A stretch of 64,000 bases of DNA, from contig NZ_VDZH01000004.1 in assembly GCF_007673235.1 (NCBI RefSeq), positions 1-64,000 on the forward strand, written 5' to 3'. This stretch comes from Curtobacterium pusillum. Lineage in GTDB: Bacteria > Actinomycetota > Actinomycetes > Actinomycetales > Microbacteriaceae. A model generated the notes under the pieces. That model did no database searches. It saw only the letters and a program-made list of their open reading frames with translations, and was not told the origin of the DNA. Each line of letters opens with the position of its first letter. The stretch's first letter is position 1. Shown here piece by piece: positions 17,366-25,540 of the stretch. A program made the position numbers and the translations under genes.

Positions 17366-19104
17366 CGACCACCACACCCACCACCGGTGCCGCGACCGCC
17401 GCGGTCGAGCACGCGCTGACCCGCCTCGCCGAGGTCGACCAGCCGGAGATCTGGATCACGCTCCGCACCGAGGACGAGCTGCGCGAACTCGCCGCCGGGA
17501 TCGACGGACGCCGCGCGGCGGGCGAGGACCTCCCGCTCGCCGGGTGGACCGTCGCCGTGAAGGACAACATCGACGTGGCGGGGCTGCCCACGACCGCGGC
17601 GTCGCCGGAGGTGCTGCACACGCCGGACGTCAGCGCACCGACCGTCGCCCGACTCGAAGCAGCCGGAGCCGTGGTCGTCGGCAAGACGAACCTCGACCAG
17701 TTCGCCACCGGACTCGTCGGCGCCCGCTCGCCGTACGGGGTGCCGCACGCCGCCGGCGATGCCACCCGGGTCTCCGGCGGGTCGAGCGCCGGGTCCGGGC
17801 TCGCCGTCGCGCACGGCATCGTCGACGTGGCACTCGGCACCGACACCGCGGGCTCCGGCCGGGTGCCGGCGGCGTTCAACCACGTCGTCGGGATCAAGCC
17901 CACGCTCGGCGTGTTCCCCGTCGACGGCGTCGTCCCGGCGTCGCCGAGCTACGACACCGTCTCGGTGTTCGCCGCCGACCTCGCCACGGCCGTCGTCGCG
18001 GCCGACGTCATCGCCGCTGCCGGCTCGCCGCGGCCGTGGCCCGCCGATGCACCGCTCGCCGCCCGCGTGACCGGTGCCGCGCCGCGCGTCGGCGTCGCCC
18101 GTCCACAGGACCTCACGCCGATGTCCCCGGCCTGGCGGGCGGCGTACGACGACACCGTCGCGGCCGTCCGGGCGAGCGGCGCCGAGGTCGTGGAGCTCGA
18201 CGTCTCCCCGCTCGTCGACGTCGCGGTCCTCCTCTACGGCGGCGCGCTGCTGGCCGAGCGCGCCCAGGCGTTCGGGGACCGGCTCGCCGACCTCGGCGAC
18301 CGTGCGGACCCCACCGTCGCCCGGATCGTCCTGCCGGCGCGGGAGTTCGCCGCGGTCGACCTCGTCCGTGACCAGCAGGCGCTCGTCGCGGTCCGGGCGA
18401 GCTCCGAGGCGCTGTGGGACTCCGTCGACGCGCTGCTGCTCCCGACCGCTCCGGGACACCCCACCCTCGCGGAGCTCGCCGCCGACCCGGTCGGCGTCAA
18501 CGCCTGGGTCGGGACGTACACGAACTTCGTGAACCTGCTCGACCTCAGCGCCCTGGCGGTGCCTGCCGTCGGGTCGACCCGGGACGCGCCCGCCGGGGTG
18601 AGCCTGATCGGGCCGGCCTTCGCCGACCTCGCGCTGGCCGACCTGGCGGTGCGCACCGGACTCGCCGACGACGCCGGACCCATCGAGGCGTTCTGGGGCG
18701 CCGGGCACGTCGACCTCGTCGTGTTCGGGGCGCACCGCACCGGGCAGCCCCTGCACCACGAGGTCGCCCGGACGGGTGCGCGGCTGCTCGGCACGGTGTC
18801 GACCGCCCCGGCGTACCGGATGGCGCGGCTCGCGACGACGCCGCCGAAGCCGGGCGTGTGGCGCTCCGACGCCGACGGCGCTTCGATCGTCGGCGAGCGC
18901 TGGGCGTTCCCGCGCGCGGGGTTCGCGGACTTCGTTTCGGGGCTGGCGGCGCCGATGGCGATCGGCGTCGTCGAGCTGGCGGACGGGTCGAGTGTGCTCG
19001 GGTTCCTGTGCGAGCCTCGGGCACTCGACGGCGCCGAGGACGTCACCGGGCACGGCGACTGGCTCGCCGTGCCACCCGCTCCGGTCATCGATTCTCATTC
19101 GTGA
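17362..19104 (+). CDS. Amidase-signature enzyme of the allophanate-hydrolase type
   Basis: Resembles AtzF/allophanate hydrolase: amidase domain (about 1-440) with lysine in AVKDNIDVAGLPTTA and serines in SGGSSAGSGLAVAHG and GTDTAGSGRVPAAFN. It is followed by a C-terminal domain (about 445-580) with VFGAHRTGQPLHHEV and ARTGARLLGTV, as in full-length allophanate hydrolases. Length is 580 against about 600. No biotin-dependent urea carboxylase is nearby, so urea breakdown is unlikely to be its only role. A carbamoyl- or N-carboxy-type intermediate of this operon's substrate is possible. Last gene of the operon. Confidence 0.82.
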   Translation: MTTTTPTTGAATAAVEHALTRLAEVDQPEIWITLRTEDELRELAAGIDGRRAAGEDLPLAGWTVAVKDNIDVAGLPTTAASPEVLHTPDVSAPTVARLEAAGAVVVGKTNLDQFATGLVGARSPYGVPHAAGDATRVSGGSSAGSGLAVAHGIVDVALGTDTAGSGRVPAAFNHVVGIKPTLGVFPVDGVVPASPSYDTVSVFAADLATAVVAADVIAAAGSPRPWPADAPLAARVTGAAPRVGVARPQDLTPMSPAWRAAYDDTVAAVRASGAEVVELDVSPLVDVAVLLYGGALLAERAQAFGDRLADLGDRADPTVARIVLPAREFAAVDLVRDQQALVAVRASSEALWDSVDALLLPTAPGHPTLAELAADPVGVNAWVGTYTNFVNLLDLSALAVPAVGSTRDAPAGVSLIGPAFADLALADLAVRTGLADDAGPIEAFWGAGHVDLVVFGAHRTGQPLHHEVARTGARLLGTVSTAPAYRMARLATTPPKPGVWRSDADGASIVGERWAFPRAGFADFVSGLAAPMAIGVVELADGSSVLGFLCEPRALDGAEDVTGHGDWLAVPPAPVIDSHS

Positions 19105-19139
19105 GACACTTGGCGTCCGATTCTCAATCGTGAGACACT
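19090..19139 (+). promoter_or_regulatory. Tandem operator with leaderless promoter for the AbiEi-like gene
   Basis: GATTCTCATTCGTGAGACACT (19090-19110) recurs with one change 29 bp later (19119-19139). Each copy is also a palindrome, TCTCA-N4-TGAGA. GACACT (19134-19139) followed by six bases and then ATG 19146 fits a -10 box with leaderless translation, so a bound regulator would cover the promoter. The first copy overlaps the stop codon of the preceding amidase gene. Confidence 0.6.
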
Positions 19140-19145
19140 GGTCGC

Positions 19146-19895
19146 ATGCGGTACCGCGATGCGCTCGAGTCCTTCCGGGATGCTGGGGCGGCCAGCGTCC
19201 AGGAGCTCGCCGCCCGGGCGGGCATCAGCCGACCCACGATGTACCGACTGCTCTCCGGTGCCGTTCCGCGCGCGGACGACCTCGAAGAACTCGCACTCGC
19301 GACGGGCTGGGATCTCGACATCAGCCTCCGTCCGCTCTCCGACCCGCTGGCCGCGGTCGCCGTCCGCGTCCTGCTGGGCGACGAGGCGTCCCTGCCGTGG
19401 GCGGCTGAATCCGAACCATGGCAGGAGCGACTCCGACGGTTCGTCGCCGCTCGGCCGAACAGCGACCGGGACATCGCGCTCGTCGACGAGGCCGGTCGCG
19501 CCGCCGCTCCGGCGAGACGCCCCGGTGCGCACCGCCTACGGGGGGACGACTGGAGCATCGACCGCCTCGTCTCGGCGGGCCGGGCCTCCGGGAGACGCTG
19601 GGCGCTGTCCGGGTGGGCAGCCCTCGACGGGCTCGGCATCGATGCGCACGCCCCGACGATCATGTGGGTGGAGGACGCGCACGCGGTGGGACAGCTCCTG
19701 CACGACAGCTTCCGATCGACCAGGTCGGACGACGCCGACCTCATCGTCGTCCCGGCGCACCCGTCCGTGTTCGCCGGGACCACCGCGGTCTCCGACGTCG
19801 AACTGGTCGCCCCACTGCAGGCGTTCATCGACACGGCGGGTCTCGGCGGGGATGCACGGGACCAGGTGCTGGCACACCTGGAGCGAGTCCGATGA
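19146..19895 (+). CDS. Helix-turn-helix protein with AbiEi-like C-terminal domain (probable antitoxin)
   Basis: The N-terminal 60 residues are a helix-turn-helix (VQELAARAGISRPTMYRLLSG). The C-terminal part (about 125-249) has WALSGWAALDGLG and ends with DVELVAPLQAFIDTAGLGG, resembling the AbiEi antitoxin/regulator domain of type IV abortive-infection modules. It overlaps the downstream Fic gene by 4 bases (ATGA). It probably represses its own promoter through the tandem operator just upstream. No AbiEii nucleotidyltransferase is present; the partner here is a Fic protein. Confidence 0.7.
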   Translation: MRYRDALESFRDAGAASVQELAARAGISRPTMYRLLSGAVPRADDLEELALATGWDLDISLRPLSDPLAAVAVRVLLGDEASLPWAAESEPWQERLRRFVAARPNSDRDIALVDEAGRAAAPARRPGAHRLRGDDWSIDRLVSAGRASGRRWALSGWAALDGLGIDAHAPTIMWVEDAHAVGQLLHDSFRSTRSDDADLIVVPAHPSVFAGTTAVSDVELVAPLQAFIDTAGLGGDARDQVLAHLERVR

Positions 19896-20746
19896 GCGAC
19901 ACGCCTCGGTGGGCCGTCGGCTCGGAGCAGTACGTCAGACGTCCCGAACGCCCCGCACACGTCGACGCATCGGTCTCCACCGTCTCGACGCCGGACGACG
20001 CCCGCGCAGCGACGGGCGTGCGGTGGGATGCGACACGGATCGACTTCGGCCGCATCCGTCAGACCTCGACGGCGCGGTCGCGGTTCCGGTTCGAGCGCTC
20101 GATGCCGGACCTGGTCTGGAACGCAGCCGCGCTCGAGGGGAACACGTTCACCCTCCCCGAGGTGCGCACGCTCCTGGACGGCGTCACGATCGGCGGCAAA
20201 CGCATCGAGGAAGCAGAGCAGGTGCTCGCCCTCGTCGATGGGTACGGCCGTCTGGACGATCTGGTGGGGCGCGGTGCGTTCACGCTGACCAAGGAGACCT
20301 CCGACGACCTGCACGGCCGGGTCGCCCGACACGAGGCGATCGAGTCAGGAGCGTTCCGGGGCGAGGGCGTCACGGGTGGCGGCGGGGCGGTGCAGCTCGC
20401 GAACGGCGGCTCCGTCGAGGGCGTGCCACAGGAACTGCTGCAGGAGCGCTTGGAGGGGATGCTGGACTACCTGGGCACGCTTCGTGACCCACGCGAACGC
20501 GCACTCGGCTACTTCGCGGCGGCGACCCGGTCGCAGTTCTACTTCGACGGCAACAAGCGCACCGCTCGGTTGATGATGTCGGGCGTCCTCATGGCGGCGG
20601 GGTACGAGGTGGTGAACGTACCGTTCGCGCGCAAGTACGAGTTCAACCAGGCGCTCGACGTGTTGTTCACCGACGATGACGCGACGCCCCTGATGGCGTT
20701 CATCGCGGACTGCGCGACCACCCCGGCGCCCGAGGCGGCGGACTGA
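19892..20746 (+). CDS. Fic-family protein with degenerate catalytic motif
   Basis: A Fic-fold protein of 284 residues. Fic proteins transfer AMP or other nucleotide parts to target hydroxyls. The motif region reads QFYFDGNKRTARL. Compared with the canonical HPFxxGN(G/K)R, the catalytic His is Gln215 and Pro is Phe, while D-G-N-K-R is intact. The N-terminal inhibitory helix reads ALEGNTFT; its Glu82 is kept, but the usual Ser/Thr four residues earlier is Ala. It may be a non-AMPylating Fic (compare phosphorylating or phosphocholine-transferring variants) or a silenced copy. It is coupled to the AbiEi-like gene, suggesting a toxin-antitoxin or defence pair. Confidence 0.75.
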   Translation: MSDTPRWAVGSEQYVRRPERPAHVDASVSTVSTPDDARAATGVRWDATRIDFGRIRQTSTARSRFRFERSMPDLVWNAAALEGNTFTLPEVRTLLDGVTIGGKRIEEAEQVLALVDGYGRLDDLVGRGAFTLTKETSDDLHGRVARHEAIESGAFRGEGVTGGGGAVQLANGGSVEGVPQELLQERLEGMLDYLGTLRDPRERALGYFAAATRSQFYFDGNKRTARLMMSGVLMAAGYEVVNVPFARKYEFNQALDVLFTDDDATPLMAFIADCATTPAPEAAD

Positions 20747-20789
20747 CCCGAACGAGCACTGACCCGAACGAGCACTGTCCCGAACGAAC
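20742..20789. repeat. 16-bp tandem repeat, three units
   Basis: ACTGACCCGAACGAGC is present twice exactly (20742-20757, 20758-20773), and a third unit with three changes follows (20774-20789). The first unit includes the Fic stop codon. It lies between convergent genes (Fic and M28 peptidase) and has no hairpin of its own. Confidence 0.85.
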
Positions 20790-20805
20790 ACCGCCGTGAT
20801 CGACC

Positions 20806-21996
20806 TCAGAGCAGACCGGGCGCCGGCGTGCGCTCGGGTCGCCGCATCGTCTCGGCGAGCGACCGCGCGAGCGGCACCGTCCACGCGATGTTCCGCGCGA
20901 TGGCCGGGTCCGGGACGTCCTCCGGCTGGTGCAGCCGGTGCAGGTCGTTGAACGTGCAGAACACCGACGGGATCCCGGCGGCGTGGAACGAGGCGTCGTC
21001 GGTGCCGCGGGTCGGCGGGAAGCGGTCCACCGTGGTGAGCGTTCGTGCGGTGGCGCGGGCGTAGTCGCAGATCGCGTCCCGGACGGCGAACCCGAACCGC
21101 TCCGGCCCGACGAACGTCTCGAGGTGGTCTCCGCGGCCGAGTCCGTCGATGTTCAGCACGAAGTCGATCGCGTCGCGCGCGGCCGGGTCGAGATGCTCGA
21201 CGTGGTGGCGGGAGCCGAGCAGGTGCCACTCCTCGGCGGTGAACCACACGATGCGCACGGGGCGTGGTGGCGGTGAGACAGCCCAGAGCCGTGCGAGTTC
21301 GAGGAGCGCGATCGATCCGCTGCCGTTGTCGTAGGCCCCGACGGTGTTGTAGAAGGAGTCCAGGTGGCCGCAGACCACGACCGTGCCGGACACCGCGGGG
21401 TCGGACGAGCCGGGCTCGGACGCCGCGATCTCGACGATCAGGTTGTCGGACACCGAGCGGTCCCGCGGCCCGGAGTCGAGCGACACCTCGACCGTCACCC
21501 GCTCGTGGTCGGCGATCCACTCGGCGAGCTGCAGGCCGTCGAGCCGCCCGATCGCCAGGTGCGCGACACCGTCGTCGGAGCCGGCGGGCAGGGGCTGGGG
21601 TGCCGCGGGCCCGTCGTCCCGTGCGTGCACGACCGCGGCGATCCGGCCACGGGTGTCCCGCACGCCGAACCGCTGCCACACGATCGAGTCGCCCCAGATC
21701 CCCTCGGGGCCGAGCACCTCGAGGTGACCGCGGACGACCCCGTCGGTGCCCGCGCTCCAGAGCATGGGCCACGCCGGGAGTTCCCGCTCGACGGGCGCGG
21801 TGACGAGCACACGCCGTACGGTGCCGGGGTGCCAGCCGGGCAGCGAGACGGGCTCACGGCGGACTGCGTGGCCCATCGCGACGAGTTCGGACTCCACCCA
21901 GGCGCTGGCGGCCCGCATCGTCTCGGTGCCGTGGAACCGCGGTCCGTGGGCGACCAGGGCCTCGAGCTGGGACAGGGCGTGGGCTTCGGTGGTCAT
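20806..21996 (-). CDS. M28-family metallopeptidase/aminopeptidase-like
   Basis: Di-zinc peptidase fold of 396 residues without signal peptide. Metal-site motifs: CGHLDSFYNTVGAYDNGSG (His and bridging Asp), TAEEWHLLGSRH (Glu-Glu), FVLNIDGLG (Asp) and a late DASFHAAGIPS region. An inserted PA-like segment occupies about residues 90-190. It overlaps the TenA-like gene (ATGA) and is the last of a three-gene operon facing a LacI regulator. The substrate may be a small peptide-like or acylated compound rather than proteins. Confidence 0.8.
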   Translation of the reverse strand: MTTEAHALSQLEALVAHGPRFHGTETMRAASAWVESELVAMGHAVRREPVSLPGWHPGTVRRVLVTAPVERELPAWPMLWSAGTDGVVRGHLEVLGPEGIWGDSIVWQRFGVRDTRGRIAAVVHARDDGPAAPQPLPAGSDDGVAHLAIGRLDGLQLAEWIADHERVTVEVSLDSGPRDRSVSDNLIVEIAASEPGSSDPAVSGTVVVCGHLDSFYNTVGAYDNGSGSIALLELARLWAVSPPPRPVRIVWFTAEEWHLLGSRHHVEHLDPAARDAIDFVLNIDGLGRGDHLETFVGPERFGFAVRDAICDYARATARTLTTVDRFPPTRGTDDASFHAAGIPSVFCTFNDLHRLHQPEDVPDPAIARNIAWTVPLARSLAETMRRPERTPAPGLL

Positions 21997-22658
21997 CAGG
22001 TCCTCGTCGGGTCGGCGTAGACGGAATCGTGGAAGGCGTCCTCGGCGCGGAGCGTGTCCCGGAACCAGCCGATCACGGTGTCGTCGTCGATCGCCTCGGG
22101 GATGGCGTCGACCGCGGCGGCGAGGGCTCGGACCCCGGCGGCGAACGGGGGCGCGGTGTGCAGGGCGATCCAGGCCTCGAGGTCGGTGAACCGCTCGACG
22201 GGCTGGGCCGCCGCGCGGCCGCACCAGCCGGCGTACAGCGTCTCGGCCGCGAACATCGCGGTGACGGCTGCGGGCGCACCGTGCTCGGTGGTGAGCCGGA
22301 GGACGTGGGAGGCGAGCACCTCGGACCGCGCGACGGCGTCGGCGAGGTGATCCGCGCCTCCCGGCCATCGGACGCGCGTCGCGCGGAACCAGCCCAGCTG
22401 TTCGCCGACCAGCGCACCGACGGTCCGGGCGTGGGCGGCGGACTCCGCCCAGTCGGGAGCCGCCCACGTGAGGTAGCCCGTGACGCGGGTGGCGGTCCGG
22501 ACGAAGCGCTCCTCGATCGCCAGGTAGGCGGCGAAGGCGTCGTCGTCGACGGTGCCGTCGGTGGCTTCGCGGACGAAGCGCACCTCGGCGGAGCGGGCGA
22601 GCGCACCGGCGCACGCGGCGACCACCCGCTCGCTGCGTCCGTCCGGCACGAGGGTCAC
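21996..22658 (-). CDS. TenA/thiaminase-II-like protein
   Basis: All-helical heme-oxygenase-like fold of 220 residues. AMFAAETLYAGWCGRAA corresponds to the TenA region holding the conserved Glu and the nucleophilic Cys. TenA proteins hydrolyse thiamine-derived pyrimidines, and some paralogues act on formyl-aminopyrimidines. No thiamine-synthesis genes or THI box are near, and the partners are an M28 peptidase and a GATase1-like protein. The compound may therefore be a different salvage substrate. GTG start overlaps the upstream stop (GTGA). Confidence 0.72.
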   Translation of the reverse strand: MTLVPDGRSERVVAACAGALARSAEVRFVREATDGTVDDDAFAAYLAIEERFVRTATRVTGYLTWAAPDWAESAAHARTVGALVGEQLGWFRATRVRWPGGADHLADAVARSEVLASHVLRLTTEHGAPAAVTAMFAAETLYAGWCGRAAAQPVERFTDLEAWIALHTAPPFAAGVRALAAAVDAIPEAIDDDTVIGWFRDTLRAEDAFHDSVYADPTRT

Positions 22659-23404
22659 CGAGCCGTCAGCCACCGGACGAGCCCGTCGAACAGCGCCGGG
22701 TACCCGGCCCACGTCTCACAGAACGCCGGCGGCGCCCAGTGCGGCGAGCAGTCGCTCGTGAAGACGGCGGTGCGCCCGGCGCCCTCGGTGCGGACCGCCA
22801 CGAGCGGGTCGCCGTCGATCGTCACGGGGACCTCGGCGTCGGCCTTGGCGGTGAGGCGGTTGTACCCGAGGAGCGCCGGCCAGGCGCCGTCGACGCCCGA
22901 CAGCACGGGGTGGGCGGGATCGTGCACGACGGCGACCGAACCGGCGGGTCGCTCGACGCGGTCGTCGTACGGGGCGATGTCGACCGGGAGCACGTCGGCG
23001 ATCCGGGTGCCGGCGTACGCCCCGCGCGCCTGCCAGCCGGAGAACGACAGGTAGCCGCCGATCATGAGGAGTGCGCCACCGGCGGTGACCCAGTCGGCGA
23101 GGGTCGCGATGCGGTCCGCCCCGGCGACCGAGCGCTCGAACACGCCGGGGGCGAGCTGCAGCGAGTTCGCGCCGATGTCGGAGAGGACGACGACGTCGTA
23201 CTCGGCCAGTGCATCCGGGGTCTCCGGGAAGTCGGTCGGCACGAGGTGGCCGGGCAGGTGCACGACCTCGTGGCCGGTGGCGGTGAGGGCGGTCCGGAGC
23301 TGCGTGACGCCCTCGGCGTAGGAGTGGACGGTGAACTCGTCGACGCCCTTCGCGTGGGTCGTGGTCGTGATCCAGCTCTCGCCGGCGATGAGGATGCGGG
23401 CCAT
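22655..23404 (-). CDS. GATase1-like (PF07090-type) protein
   Basis: A 249-residue class I glutamine-amidotransferase-like fold. It begins MARILIAGESW with HSYAEGVTQLRTALTATG, then YDVVVLSDIGANSL, WVTAGGALLMIGGYLSFSG and FTSDCSPHWAPP. The usual nucleophile elbow Cys is not seen at the expected position, as in other PF07090/ThuA-like proteins, so glutaminase activity is unlikely. First gene of the operon with TenA and M28; the divergent LacI regulator and a perfect operator palindrome lie just upstream. Confidence 0.7.
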   Translation of the reverse strand: MARILIAGESWITTTTHAKGVDEFTVHSYAEGVTQLRTALTATGHEVVHLPGHLVPTDFPETPDALAEYDVVVLSDIGANSLQLAPGVFERSVAGADRIATLADWVTAGGALLMIGGYLSFSGWQARGAYAGTRIADVLPVDIAPYDDRVERPAGSVAVVHDPAHPVLSGVDGAWPALLGYNRLTAKADAEVPVTIDGDPLVAVRTEGAGRTAVFTSDCSPHWAPPAFCETWAGYPALFDGLVRWLTAR

Positions 23405-23447
23405 GGGGTGTCCTGTGGTTCTCGTTCGGGGTCGGGACGATCGCGTT

Positions 23448-23461
23448 GGCAATCGATTGCC
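23448..23461. promoter_or_regulatory. LacI-type operator GGCAATCGATTGCC
   Basis: A perfect 14-bp palindrome within TTGGCAATCGATTGCCCT, between the divergent GATase1-like operon and the LacI gene. TTGGCA (23446-23451) could be the -35 of the LacI promoter with CTATCC 18 bases downstream as a weak -10, implying autorepression. Symmetry and central CG are typical of LacI-family sites. Confidence 0.75.
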
Positions 23462-23560
23462 CTGAAACGCTATCCGGAGCGGCGTGCGCATGGGTTACGG
23501 TTGCGTTACGCCGGGCCTGGAGGCTCGGCAAACGTTCCCCAGAAACCCTCCGGAGACCGC

Positions 23561-24559
23561 ATGGCCGTCACCCTCGCCGACGTCGCCGCCCGCGCGGGCG
23601 TCTCGACCACGACGGCGTCGCGTGTCCTGGCGCGCTCACGCGCGGTCTCCCCCGGCGTCCAGGCCGCCGTCGAACGGGCGGCGTCGGAGCTCGGCTACGC
23701 CGGCAACGGGGTCGCCCGCGCGCTCCGACGACAGCGCACCGACGCCGTCGGCATGGTGGTCCCGAGCATCCGGAACCCGTTCTTCACGGCGCTCGTCGAC
23801 GCGGTCGAACGGACCCTGCAGACCACCGGCCGTGTGCTGTACCTGTGCGACGCCCGCGACGACGTCACGGTGGAGGCACAGCACCTGCGGTCACTCGTCG
23901 CGCGCGGCGTGGACGGGATCGTCGTCAGCCCCTGCGCCGACGACCGGAGCACCGCCGCCGTGGTCGAGGCGGCGGCACGCGTCCCGCTCGTGCAGCTCGA
24001 CCGACACGTGCCCGAACCGGTGGCGGACTGGGTCGGGCTCGACGACCGCGCGGCGATGGACCTGGTGGTCGACCGGCTCGCAGCGCGTGGGGTCCGCGCC
24101 GCGGGGTTCGTCACGGCCGCGGTGGCGAACTCGTCCACCCGCGAGCGCGCCGCGGGCTTCGCCGACGCCTGTGCCCGTGTCGGCATCCGCACCGACCCGG
24201 CGTGGACGGTGACCGGGGCGTTCACGATCGCGGACGGCATCGCGGCTGGGCAGCGGTTCGTCGAACTCGGTGCCGCGCGCCCCGATGCCGTCGTCTGCGC
24301 GGACGACCTGCTCGCCATCGGGGTGTCGCACGCACTCCGGGGCGCCGGTTTCGACATCCCCGCCGACGTCGCGGTCACGGGCCTCGACGACCTCGAGTTC
24401 GCCCCGTACGTGTCCCCGCCGCTCACGACCGTCCGCCAGCCGACCGACCGGATGGCCGAGGAGGTCCTGCGGCTGCTCGACCGTCCGCCCGGTGCGACGC
24501 GGACGCCCGGCACCCGGATCGCGCTCCCGCCGACGTTGGTCGTCCGCGCGTCGGCGTGA
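23561..24559 (+). CDS. LacI-family transcriptional regulator
   Basis: A 332-residue regulator. The LacI helix-turn-helix is VTLADVAARAGVSTTTASRVL with hinge YAGNGVARALRRQRT, followed by a periplasmic-binding-protein-like effector domain (MVVPSIRNPFFTALVDAVE, VSPCADD, VVCADDLLAIG, VTGLDDLEFAPYVSPPLTTV). It divergently faces the GATase1-like/TenA/M28 operon and very probably represses it via the palindrome at 23448-23461. ATG 23561 follows CGGAG. Its stop is only 5 bases from the stop of the convergent hydrolase gene. Confidence 0.92.
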   Translation: MAVTLADVAARAGVSTTTASRVLARSRAVSPGVQAAVERAASELGYAGNGVARALRRQRTDAVGMVVPSIRNPFFTALVDAVERTLQTTGRVLYLCDARDDVTVEAQHLRSLVARGVDGIVVSPCADDRSTAAVVEAAARVPLVQLDRHVPEPVADWVGLDDRAAMDLVVDRLAARGVRAAGFVTAAVANSSTRERAAGFADACARVGIRTDPAWTVTGAFTIADGIAAGQRFVELGAARPDAVVCADDLLAIGVSHALRGAGFDIPADVAVTGLDDLEFAPYVSPPLTTVRQPTDRMAEEVLRLLDRPPGATRTPGTRIALPPTLVVRASA

Positions 24560-24564
24560 GGCGT

Positions 24565-25440
24565 TCAGGCCTGGCGGAGGTGCTCGCGCACGCGGGCCTG
24601 CACGGCCTCGGCGTCGGGGTGGTCCCAGAGCGCGAAGTGCGTGCCGCCGGGCAGGACGGCGAGTTCGGCGCCGGGCACCTCGGCCGCCGCACGGGCGCTG
24701 TGCGACGGGAGCACGTCGGTGTCCGCGTCGCCGTGCACGAGCAGCGTCGGGGCACGGACCGCCGTCAGGCCGAGGTCGTCGATCGCCCCGAGGTTCCGGA
24801 CGTCGGTGTCCCAGCCGTCGCGGTGCGGCCCCGAGGTGTTGCCCGTCCGGGCGAGGTCGAGCACGAACGCTCGACGGACGGGATCGTGCAGCACGCCGGC
24901 GACGTGGTCCCGCAGCGCCGACCCGCGCAGCGAGCTCACGCCGCCCACCGCCAGCCGGACGACCGTCCTCGGGAGCAGTCGCGCGGCCGCCCGCGCGAGC
25001 GACGCCCCGAACGCGGTGCCCCCGACGAGCCGTTCCGGCGCGGAGACCTCCGGCGGCGCCCAGGGGCCGGTCAGTCCGGCGGCCACCACGAGGGACCGGA
25101 CACGATCGGGGTGGCGGACGGCGAACCGGTACGCGGCCGGGCCGCCACCCGACCAGGCGAGCACGCCGACCCGGTCGAGGCCGAGGCCGTCGAGCACGGC
25201 GGCGTAGAGGTCGGCCTCGTCGTCGAGCGACGGAGCGTCGGTCGGGAGCGGGGTCCGGAGGTACCCGGGCCGGGAGAGCGTGACGACACGGAAGTCGGTC
25301 GACGGCAGGAACCGCGCCATGATCTCCGCGACGTCGATGCCACCGGGCGTCCCGTGCACGACCAGGACCGGTGCGCCGACGCCGCGGGTGGCGACCTCGG
25401 CACCGGCCGCGGTCGCGGCCGGACACGTCTCGGGCTGCAT
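24565..25440 (-). CDS. Alpha/beta-fold hydrolase
   Basis: A 291-residue alpha/beta hydrolase. Oxyanion HGTPGG is near residue 30, the nucleophile elbow is AWSGGGPAA (Ser), the Asp is near LLVHGDADTDVLP and the His is in PGGTHFALW. A lid region occupies about 125-200. It is a single-gene unit converging on LacI, and its substrate cannot be inferred. ATG 25440 is preceded by an in-frame GTG (25443). Confidence 0.85.
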   Translation of the reverse strand: MQPETCPAATAAGAEVATRGVGAPVLVVHGTPGGIDVAEIMARFLPSTDFRVVTLSRPGYLRTPLPTDAPSLDDEADLYAAVLDGLGLDRVGVLAWSGGGPAAYRFAVRHPDRVRSLVVAAGLTGPWAPPEVSAPERLVGGTAFGASLARAAARLLPRTVVRLAVGGVSSLRGSALRDHVAGVLHDPVRRAFVLDLARTGNTSGPHRDGWDTDVRNLGAIDDLGLTAVRAPTLLVHGDADTDVLPSHSARAAAEVPGAELAVLPGGTHFALWDHPDAEAVQARVREHLRQA

Positions 25441-25495
25441 CACCCGACGATATCCGCGCGACCACGGGACGGGCTGGGCGGGACCACGGAACGCA

Positions 25496-25513
25496 CCCCG
25501 TGCCTCCAGTCCG
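25496..25513. repeat. Half-copy of the TGGAGGC palindrome
   Basis: CCCCGTGCCTCCAGTCCG is identical to the right half of the full palindrome at 28477-28518. It lies in the spacer between the alpha/beta hydrolase start and the AraC stop, with no matching left half. Confidence 0.65.
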
Positions 25514-25540
25514 TCCTGATGGTCGACTCAGGACCGGTGG

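Noticed and set aside
17362..19104. Urea amidolyase pathway
   Set aside because: The allophanate-hydrolase-like gene has no urea carboxylase partner in the window, so urea degradation is not supported.
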